10,969 bases of DNA from an uncultured Clostridia bacterium (GTDB lineage: Bacteria; Bacillota; Clostridia; Lachnospirales; Anaerotignaceae): contig CATZIM010000037.1 of NCBI GenBank assembly GCA_958420075.1, forward strand, positions 1 to 10,969, given 5' to 3'. A model generated the notes under the pieces. The model worked only from the letters and a program-made list of their open reading frames with translations. It was not told the DNA's origin and did no database searches. A program made the position numbers and the translations under genes. Every line of letters begins with the position of its first letter. Position 1 is the first letter of the stretch. Positions 6,099-10,969 of this stretch are shown piece after piece.

Positions 6099-7205
6099 AT
6101 GGAAACAAAACCTCTGATGCATCAGCATGGCGGCGATCTGGACGCCATCGAAAGAAAATACGGCATCCCCAAAGCGGAAATTCTGGATTTCAGCGGCAAC
6201 ATCAACCCTCTGGGCTTTCCCGAATCTGTGAAAACAGCTCTTGCCCAGAATCTGGACATCATTTCCACTTATCCAGACAAACATTACACCGCTCTGCGGG
6301 AAGCCATCGGCGCATACACCGGCGCAAATCCCGAGCATATCGTGGTGGGCAATGGCTCCACAGAACTCATTGGTACATTCATCAAGACTGTCAACGCAAA
6401 GAAAAGCCTTATCATGGGTCCTGCGTACAGCGAATACGAACGGGAAGTTTCCCTCACCGGCGGCACATTCGATTATTTCCCTCTGAAAGCAGAGGATGAC
6501 TTTGTCATTGATCTGGATGCCCTGCTGGCGGCATTGACACCGGAAATCGGCATGTTCGTTGCCTGCAATCCCAACAACCCCACAGGCTCCGCTTTGACCG
6601 TATCCCAGCTGCGCACCATCCTGACCCACTGCAAAGAAACAGGTGCTTCTGTGATGATTGACGAAACTTATCTGGAATTTGCCGATAATCTGGATGAAAT
6701 CTGTGCCATTCCTCTGGCTGCGGAGTTTGACAACCTCTTTGTCATCCGTGGTACATCCAAATTCTTTGCGGCACCGGGCATCCGTCTGGGCTACGGCGTA
6801 TCTTCCAACGAAGCTTTCCGTAACCGCCTTCAGACCAATCAGGACCCTTGGAGCGTAAACTCTCTGGCTGCTTTTGCCGGTGAACGTCTTTTCACAGATA
6901 AAGCATTCCATGATACCACAAAGAAACTCATTTCCGACGAGCGTAAAAAGGCACTGGCAGAGCTTTCCACATGGAAAAACATTAAGGCATATCCTTCCTC
7001 TGCCAACTTCATTCTGCTGAAGCTGCTGACAGACAAAATCACTGCCGCTGAGCTTTTTGAAAAACTTATCGTGAAAAAAATGCTCATTCGTGACGCTTCC
7101 AGCTTCGCTTTTCTGGATGAAAGCTTCCTGCGTTTCTGTATCCTCCGTCCCGAGGACAACGCCATGCTGCTTTCCGAATTGAAAAAACTGGTAGAAGAAG
7201 CGTAA
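6099..7205 (+). CDS. CobD-like PLP-dependent aminotransferase-fold enzyme (threonine-phosphate decarboxylase or HisC-like)
   Basis: A 368-residue fold-type I PLP enzyme. The N-terminus HQHGGDLDAIERKYG-x-PKAEILDFSGNINPLG (8-39) and the lysine region RGTSKFFAAPGIRLGYG (217-233) resemble CobD more than HisC. CobD decarboxylates L-threonine O-3-phosphate to aminopropanol phosphate for the cobalamin nucleotide loop. Likely active-site residues are Lys221 (Schiff base), Asn160 in CNPNNPTG, Asp188 and Tyr191 in IDETYLEF, Arg229, and Arg345 in FLRFCILRPEDN. The ribosome site AAGAAGGGA is 13 bases from the ATG, longer than usual. No other cobalamin gene is in the window, so histidinol-phosphate or another amino-acid aminotransferase remains possible. 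The family is certain; the substrate is not. Confidence 0.9.
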   Translation: METKPLMHQHGGDLDAIERKYGIPKAEILDFSGNINPLGFPESVKTALAQNLDIISTYPDKHYTALREAIGAYTGANPEHIVVGNGSTELIGTFIKTVNAKKSLIMGPAYSEYEREVSLTGGTFDYFPLKAEDDFVIDLDALLAALTPEIGMFVACNPNNPTGSALTVSQLRTILTHCKETGASVMIDETYLEFADNLDEICAIPLAAEFDNLFVIRGTSKFFAAPGIRLGYGVSSNEAFRNRLQTNQDPWSVNSLAAFAGERLFTDKAFHDTTKKLISDERKKALAELSTWKNIKAYPSSANFILLKLLTDKITAAELFEKLIVKKMLIRDASSFAFLDESFLRFCILRPEDNAMLLSELKKLVEEA

Positions 7206-7281
7206 AAAACTGACAATATAAATCTTCCAAAACCACATATCCTACGGTAGAAATACAAATTTTTTTCGGAGGATATTGGCA

Positions 7282-7707
7282 ATGGAAACCCATGAAATCA
7301 TAAGCCGCAAAACTCTTTGCGGCTGTTTCTCTCTGCTGCGGCAAAGTCTGAATGACTGGCAGGCAGGCAATCTGTATTTTCTCAACAGCCATGCCCTGTA
7401 TCATCATCTTTCCGCTCTGCCCTGCGGCAAGGATACCGTCGGCGGCATACTGACCCAAATGGAAAGCTGCATCCCCATGGCGCTGACCACAGACAGTCTG
7501 GAAAAATTCCTGCTGGCAAAAAGTCCCGCAGAAGCAGAAAATTTTCTGGAAAGCACCAAAACGGATTTTCTCTTTCTGCTGCTGGCGGCAGGGAAAGACG
7601 ATGTCCTTTGGCAGCATGTGATGGATGTCTGCGAAAACCTGCGGCAGAAACAAATGGACAAACCAAAAGAAAGGCGGTTTTGTTATGGACGAAAAACCTT
7701 ATCGTGA
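7282..7707 (+). CDS. Hypothetical protein, 141 residues
   Basis: I do not recognise this protein. The ATG at 7282 has GGAGG 9 bases upstream; an in-frame TTG at 7276 would sit too close to that site. The sequence looks cytoplasmic and mostly helical, with Cys13, Cys15, Cys48, Cys63 and Cys117 scattered and not in a recognisable metal motif. A hydrophobic helix TDFLFLLLAAG lies at 94-104 and the tail is basic (KPKERRFCYGRK, 127-138). Its last 23 bases overlap the start of the radical SAM gene, and the real ribosome binding site of that gene lies inside this frame, so the two are cotranscribed. Codon use and the strong ribosome site support it as a real gene. A small partner or accessory of the radical SAM protein is one possibility, based only on position. 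Confidence 0.75.
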   Translation: METHEIISRKTLCGCFSLLRQSLNDWQAGNLYFLNSHALYHHLSALPCGKDTVGGILTQMESCIPMALTTDSLEKFLLAKSPAEAENFLESTKTDFLFLLLAAGKDDVLWQHVMDVCENLRQKQMDKPKERRFCYGRKTLS

Positions 7708-8605
7708 CCTAAATACCTATTACCGAAACCTGTTCGGCGGCAAAACTGCCAAAATCTCACTGGACGGCGGTTTCACCTGCCCCAACCGTGACGGCACCAT
7801 CGGCATCGGCGGCTGTCTGTTCTGTTCCGCAGGCGGCTCCGGTGATTTTGCCGAAAGCGCCGCCCTTTCCATCAGGGAGCAAATCGCAAAGGGGAAATCC
7901 CAGACTTCCGCCAAATGGGAGCATCCCCGGTACATCGCCTATTTTCAGGCCTTCACCAATACATACGCCCCTGTGAATACCCTGCGGCAAAAGTACGAAG
8001 AAGCCCTGTCCCAGCCGGACATTGTGGGGCTTTCCATTGCCACACGCCCGGACTGTCTGGAAGAAGATGTGGTGGAACTGCTGGCGGAACTGAACGGCAA
8101 AACAAAACTTTGGGTGGAATTAGGACTGCAAACGGCAAAAGAAACATCCGCCCATTTCATCCGGCGGGGATATGACAACGCCGTTTTCACCGACGCTGTA
8201 AAACGCCTTGCCGCCCATGATATTTCTGTGGTGGCTCATGTCATTGTGGGATTGCCGGGAGAAACAGAAGAAGATTTGCTGAAAACCATGGATTACATCA
8301 ATAGCCTGCCCATTGAAGGGGTGAAGCTGCAATTACTTCATGTTTTAGAACATACGGACTTAGCGCAACTGTATCGCAGTGGACAGTATACACCCTTGAC
8401 ATTGGAGGAATATATTGACCTGCTCTGCGCCTGCATCGCCCGTCTGCGCCCGGATATTGTCCTGCACCGACTCACAGGTGACGGGGATAAAAACATCCTC
8501 TTGGCGCCTTTGTGGAGCCTAAACAAGCGTCATGTCCTCAACACCATCCATAAGACCCTGCGGCAGCGGAATATCCGTCAGGGCATGGACTTTGGGGAAA
8601 AATAG
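7685..8605 (+). CDS. TIGR01212-family radical SAM protein (YhcC/YtqA-like)
   Basis: A 306-residue radical SAM enzyme. ATG at 7685, with AAAGGCGG upstream; it gives the family start PYRDLNTYYRNLFGGK. The Fe4S4-binding cysteines are Cys32, Cys44 and Cys47 in CPNRDGTIGIGGCLFC, the longer-spaced arrangement characteristic of this family and of Elp3 relatives. FQAFTNTYAPVNTLRQKYEEA follows, then IATRPDCLEEDVVELL and WVELGLQTA-KETSAHFIRRG, then VVAHVIVGLPGET, all typical. The family has been linked to tRNA wobble-uridine modification in Bacillus (YtqA); I recall this from general knowledge and cannot confirm it applies here. The gene overlaps the 141-residue gene and is followed by a gap and a separate DUF4364 unit. 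Confidence 0.94.
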   Translation: MDEKPYRDLNTYYRNLFGGKTAKISLDGGFTCPNRDGTIGIGGCLFCSAGGSGDFAESAALSIREQIAKGKSQTSAKWEHPRYIAYFQAFTNTYAPVNTLRQKYEEALSQPDIVGLSIATRPDCLEEDVVELLAELNGKTKLWVELGLQTAKETSAHFIRRGYDNAVFTDAVKRLAAHDISVVAHVIVGLPGETEEDLLKTMDYINSLPIEGVKLQLLHVLEHTDLAQLYRSGQYTPLTLEEYIDLLCACIARLRPDIVLHRLTGDGDKNILLAPLWSLNKRHVLNTIHKTLRQRNIRQGMDFGEK

Positions 8606-8607
8606 GC

Positions 8608-8633
8608 AAAAACCGCTGTTTTTCGATTTTTTT
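8608..8633 (+). terminator. Weak AT-rich terminator after the radical SAM gene
   Basis: AAAAAC (8608-8613) and GTTTTT (8618-8623) can form a 6-bp stem with a CGCT loop, followed after CGA by seven T residues (8627-8633). The stem is weak, so partial termination at best. Confidence 0.35.
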
Positions 8634-8644
8634 CGTATTTTATG

Positions 8645-8673
8645 TTTTTCTTTTCACAAAAATATGTTATGAT
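8645..8673 (+). promoter_or_regulatory. Candidate promoter of the DUF4364 gene
   Basis: TATGAT at 8668-8673 is a good -10 box. TTTTTC at 8645-8650, exactly 17 bp upstream, is a weak -35. It lies about 33 bp before the gene start, in an AT-rich gap. Confidence 0.45.
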
Positions 8674-8705
8674 TAGGGTTAGCAGTACAGAAAGGAGGGG
8701 GTTCC

Positions 8706-9317
8706 ATGTCCGAAGAATCCATTCGGCAGTTAGCGGAGCATAAGCTGATTATCCTGCATCTTTTGCAGAAAATGGGCATTGCTTTGTCAAACAGTGAAAT
8801 TTGCCAGTTTTTGCTGGAAAAAAATTATATGGACTATTTTTCCATCCAGCAGTATCTGACAGAACTGGTGGACGCCGGCTGGCTGGAAAAATCATGGGAG
8901 CAGAACAACACACGCTATACCCTCACTGACGAAGGCGACGAAATCGTCAATTACTTTCTGAACCACATTTCCGAACACGCCAAAAACGAAATCAATACGT
9001 ATGTGCAGGAAAACAGCAAGCGCATCCGTGCAGAATACGCCGTTACCGCCAATTATTTCCCGGAAATCAACGATGATTTTCTGGTAAAATGCGGACTGAA
9101 CGACGACGATGGCAACGTCCTTATGGAAATCAGCGTTTCCGTTGTTTCCAAACAGCAGGCGCTGGCCATCTGCCGGAACTGGCGGAAAAACGTGAGCCAT
9201 CTTTATGGGACCATCCTCACTTCTCTGGTGAAAAACACCGAAGCGGAAGGCGGCGGCTTCAAAGCCAAGGAACAGAATTTCCCCGCCCCCGTGGAAGAAG
9301 ATACAGAAGAAGCCTAA
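8706..9317 (+). CDS. DUF4364 family protein with N-terminal winged helix
   Basis: A 203-residue protein matching the DUF4364 family found widely in Clostridia. The ATG at 8706 has a very strong AAAGGAGGGGG ribosome site. Residues 1-78 read as a winged-helix domain: KLIILHLLQKMGIALSNSEI, then the FLLEKNYMDYFSIQQYL recognition region, then GWLEKSWEQNNTRYTLTDEG forming the wing. Residues 90-190 are a mixed alpha/beta part of unknown role (YFPEINDDFLVKCGLNDDDG), and the tail is acidic (PVEEDTEEA). A transcriptional regulator is likely from the winged helix, but no ligand or target is known. It is a single-gene unit with its own candidate promoter and strong terminator. Confidence 0.93.
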   Translation: MSEESIRQLAEHKLIILHLLQKMGIALSNSEICQFLLEKNYMDYFSIQQYLTELVDAGWLEKSWEQNNTRYTLTDEGDEIVNYFLNHISEHAKNEINTYVQENSKRIRAEYAVTANYFPEINDDFLVKCGLNDDDGNVLMEISVSVVSKQQALAICRNWRKNVSHLYGTILTSLVKNTEAEGGGFKAKEQNFPAPVEEDTEEA

Positions 9318-9330
9318 ACCGAAAATGCAA

Positions 9331-9365
9331 AGCCGAGAATCTGAAAAAGATTTTCGGCTTTTTTT
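9331..9365 (+). terminator. Rho-independent terminator of the DUF4364 gene
   Basis: AGCCGAGAATC (9331-9341) pairs with GATTTTCGGCT (9349-9359), 11 bp with one G-T pair, loop TGAAAAA, followed by a run of T to 9365. It lies 14 bp after the stop codon. Confidence 0.94.
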
Positions 9366-9375
9366 GTTGTCTTTG

Positions 9376-9416
9376 ATTGTACCCATACATTTATATCACA
9401 TTGTATCCATACATTT
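9376..9416. promoter_or_regulatory. Two direct 17-bp repeats, each a TGTAYCCATACA palindrome, before the ECF S-component gene
   Basis: ATTGTAYCCATACATTT occurs at 9376-9392 (Y=C) and 9400-9416 (Y=T). The core of the second, TGTAT-CC-ATACA (9402-9413), is a perfect dyad; the first (9378-9389) has one mismatch. Centres are 24 bp apart, about two helical turns, so bound dimers would lie on roughly the same face. No riboswitch fold was recognised in the 140-bp leader. These look like tandem operators for the downstream S-component/amidohydrolase unit; the regulator is unknown. I could not place a convincing promoter nearby. Confidence 0.5.
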
Positions 9417-9504
9417 TCCATTGTGCCTCGCCATTCTATGGTTTCTTCTTCCAGTTTCTGGTATCCTCTTGCACAGAAACACATACAAGAAGGGACGGGA
9501 TATT

Positions 9505-9999
9505 TTGCGAACGAAAGAACTGACAAAAACCGCCGTCATGGCGGCATTGGTATTTGTGGCTATTTATGTGCTGAAAATACCGGGGCCAAACGGTTACAGC
9601 CATCTGGGGGACTGTATGATTCTCATCAGTGTATTGCTTTTGGGAGGTAAAAAAGGTGCATGGGCTGGGGGCATCGGCGCCGCACTGGCTGACCTGCTGG
9701 GGGGATATATGCAGTGGGTACTGCCCACTTTCCTCATCAAAGCCGTCATGGCACTCATTATGGGCTATGTCATTGACAAATGGCATCATTCCTTGAATTG
9801 GCTGGCTGGGGCAGTGCTGGGGGGCATTTTCCAGATCATCGGCTACACAGCCGTGAAGATTTTCTATTACGGCTTCGCCACCGCCATGGTTATGACACCA
9901 GGGCTTCTGGTACAGACAGCTTTTGGTCTTGTATTAACTTCCATATTCGTGGGTGTTCTGGGCACCACAGGCATTTTAAAGAAAGTAAAGGAGATGTAG
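9505..9999 (+). CDS. ECF transporter S component (substrate-binding membrane subunit)
   Basis: A 164-residue, strongly hydrophobic protein with about five to six membrane helices (roughly 8-24, 36-48, 50-66, 73-92, 98-122, 133-157). The S-component signature is visible: GDCMILISVLLLGGKKGAWAG (35-55, helix 2 into the conserved AGGIGAALADLLGGY), then LPTFLIKAVMALIMGYVIDK (73-92). S components bind one vitamin or small molecule and work with a shared EcfT/EcfA energising module, usually encoded elsewhere. The start is a TTG at 9505, preceded by AGAAGGGACGGG; the family-typical RTKELTKTAVMAAL then begins at residue 2. A longer in-frame start at 9325 would read through the DUF4364 terminator and is rejected. 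The substrate is unknown. Stop is 4 bp before the amidohydrolase ATG. Confidence 0.88.
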   Translation: MRTKELTKTAVMAALVFVAIYVLKIPGPNGYSHLGDCMILISVLLLGGKKGAWAGGIGAALADLLGGYMQWVLPTFLIKAVMALIMGYVIDKWHHSLNWLAGAVLGGIFQIIGYTAVKIFYYGFATAMVMTPGLLVQTAFGLVLTSIFVGVLGTTGILKKVKEM

Positions 10000-10003
10000 A
10001 GAT

Positions 10004-10741
10004 ATGAAAAAATTAGACGCACATGCCCATGTGGGCACCTTCGGCGGCTGGGCAAATGTTGCCATCACCGCAGAAGAACTGGTACAACAGATGGACGACT
10101 GTGAAATCGAAAAAACCGTTCTTTGCAGTACGGGAAGTGATGACAACTTCCGCACAAGAGAAGCCATGGAAGCATATCCCAATCGTTTCTGGGCTTTGGT
10201 ATACGCCAATCCTTTGGAGGGAGAAAAGTCTGTTCAGGAAATTTATGATCTGGTGCAGAACAAAGGTTTTTCCGGCATCAAACTGAATCCCCTTGGCCAT
10301 GCTTATGTAGCAGACGCGGAATGTCTTGACCCCATCATGGAAGCCGCCAGAGAACTGCATATCCCCGTTTTTATTCACAGCGGTCACGCACCTTATGCCC
10401 TGCCTTGGAGCATTGCTCTGCTGGCGGAACGGTTTCCTGATGTAAATATTGTGATGATTCACATGGGCCATGGTCATGGTGTCTATATTGATGCCGCTTT
10501 GAAAATGGCAAGACGCTATTCCAACCTCTATCTGGAAATGTCCGGCATGCCTATGAATTCCAAAATCAAAGAAGCCTACAAAACCGTAGGCAATGACCGG
10601 ATTTTCTTCGGCACTGACGCCCCTTTCCATCACCCCACTATCGAAATGCAGAAAGTCCTCACCAGCGGACTGACGGAAAAAGAAATGGAAGATGTGTTCT
10701 ACAATAACCTGCAAAAATTCATGGCGCAGTACGAAAAATGA
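10004..10741 (+). CDS. Amidohydrolase-superfamily metal-dependent hydrolase (amidohydrolase_2 type)
   Basis: A 245-residue TIM-barrel hydrolase, short for the amidohydrolase_2 (PF04909) group. Candidate metal ligands and catalytic residues are His7 and His9 in DAHAHVG, His125 in VFIHSGH, His153 in MIHMGHG, and Asp205 in FFGTDAPFHH; GIKLNPLGHAY at 91-101 marks strand 4. ATG at 10004 with AAAGGAG inside the end of the upstream gene, so translation is coupled to the ECF S component. It probably hydrolyses or decarboxylates a small molecule imported by that transporter; this follows from position only. TatD-type DNase is less likely because the second-half motifs fit amidohydrolase_2 better. Confidence 0.9.
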   Translation: MKKLDAHAHVGTFGGWANVAITAEELVQQMDDCEIEKTVLCSTGSDDNFRTREAMEAYPNRFWALVYANPLEGEKSVQEIYDLVQNKGFSGIKLNPLGHAYVADAECLDPIMEAARELHIPVFIHSGHAPYALPWSIALLAERFPDVNIVMIHMGHGHGVYIDAALKMARRYSNLYLEMSGMPMNSKIKEAYKTVGNDRIFFGTDAPFHHPTIEMQKVLTSGLTEKEMEDVFYNNLQKFMAQYEK

Positions 10742-10747
10742 TACGAT

Positions 10748-10788
10748 AAAAAAGAGGAAGATTTCAAAAAAGAAATCTTCCTCTTTTT
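10748..10788. terminator. Bidirectional terminator between convergent genes
   Basis: AAAGAGGAAGATTTC (10751-10765) pairs perfectly over 15 bp with GAAATCTTCCTCTTT (10772-10786), loop AAAAAA. T residues follow on the plus strand and A residues precede, so it can work for the amidohydrolase unit and for the minus-strand gene to the right. It touches the stop codon of that gene at 10788. Confidence 0.93.
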
Positions 10789-10969
10789 CAATACCCTTCG
10801 GGCTTTTCCATGCCTACATAACGAAATCTGGGCACTTCTTTTCCTTCCACTGTGACATTTTCCAGAAACATGTCCAGTGGGCGCACCCATAAGCCGCCTT
10901 CCCCGTACTGTGGTTCATAAACCACCATTTCTTCCAGTGTTTCCGAATGTTTCGCCACGCCAATGGCAC
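10788..10969 (-). CDS. DUF1653 domain protein, C-terminal part
   Basis: The last 59 codons of a gene that runs off the right edge; the frame is open to the end. The sequence AIGVAKHSETLEEMVVYEP, then QYGEGGLWVRPLDMFLE, then EGKEVPRFRYV, is the classic C-terminal half of the DUF1653 domain (PF07866): IAxHSET-x-EE-VVY followed by YG-x-G-x-WVRP-x-x-MF. The family are small proteins, sometimes stand-alone and sometimes a domain in larger proteins, with no known biochemical role. The short tail MEKPEGY ends just at the bidirectional terminator. Confidence 0.9.
   Translation of the reverse strand, partial: AIGVAKHSETLEEMVVYEPQYGEGGLWVRPLDMFLENVTVEGKEVPRFRYVGMEKPEGY

Noticed and set aside
5895..7238. 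447-residue minus-strand frame
   Set aside because: Antisense shadow of the CobD-like gene, whose PLP motifs are unmistakable on the plus strand.
9325..9504. Extended start of the ECF S component at 9325
   Set aside because: The extra 60 residues are encoded by the terminator hairpin and the palindromic leader; the TTG at 9505 has a ribosome site and the family N-terminus.
9366..9504. Riboswitch before the vitamin-type transporter gene
   Set aside because: No TPP, FMN, cobalamin, preQ1 or other conserved aptamer core was recognised by eye; the region is explained better by the two DNA palindromes.

Overview
The window looks like core chromosome of a low- to mid-GC Gram-positive anaerobe of the class Clostridia, probably the Lachnospirales/Lachnospiraceae-Anaerotignum neighbourhood. 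The evidence is strong AGGAGG-type ribosome binding sites, several TTG/GTG starts, and families typical of Clostridia: a DUF4364 protein, a UPF0735-type HTH-ACT protein, the ispE-gntR pair, an ECF transporter S component and a TIGR01212 radical SAM protein. The genus cannot be fixed from the sequence alone. I see no transposase, integrase, tRNA, rRNA or CRISPR array.

Layout. The left part (1-4302) is read from the minus strand. In transcription order it holds an HTH-ACT regulator (TTG start), thrB and lysC, which share the overlap TAATG. A strong intrinsic terminator (1412-1452) follows. Then come ispE (isoprenoid precursor synthesis) and the first 88 codons of a FadR/FCD-type gntR regulator, whose start overlaps the end of ispE. 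The aspartate-family amino-acid genes and the ispE-gntR unit are separated by a 337-bp gap that holds this terminator, an inverted repeat and a promoter flanked by TGTA/TACA palindromes.

From 4415 rightward transcription is on the plus strand. The first four genes are a 518-residue protein whose C-terminus resembles the plasmid pRiA4b ORF-3 / IS1096 TnpR-like fold, a CobD-like PLP enzyme, a 141-residue protein of unknown function, and a TIGR01212 (YhcC/YtqA-like) radical SAM protein overlapping it. A separate unit encodes a DUF4364 winged-helix protein with its own strong terminator. The last plus-strand unit pairs an ECF vitamin-transporter S component with a metal-dependent amidohydrolase 4 bp downstream; two helically phased TGTAYCCATACA palindromes lie upstream of it. 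A bidirectional terminator then meets a convergent minus-strand gene, visible only as the C-terminal 59 residues of a DUF1653 protein that runs off the right end.

How the genes work together. LysC and ThrB act in the aspartate-to-threonine/lysine pathway, and the ACT-domain DNA-binding protein just upstream is a natural candidate amino-acid sensor for it. The CobD-like enzyme would use threonine phosphate if it is a true CobD, but no other cobalamin gene is visible. The S-component/amidohydrolase pair suggests uptake followed by hydrolysis of a small vitamin-like molecule whose identity the sequence does not show. Most of the window is ordinary metabolism; the least explained items are the 518-residue protein, the 141-residue protein and the transporter-hydrolase operon.
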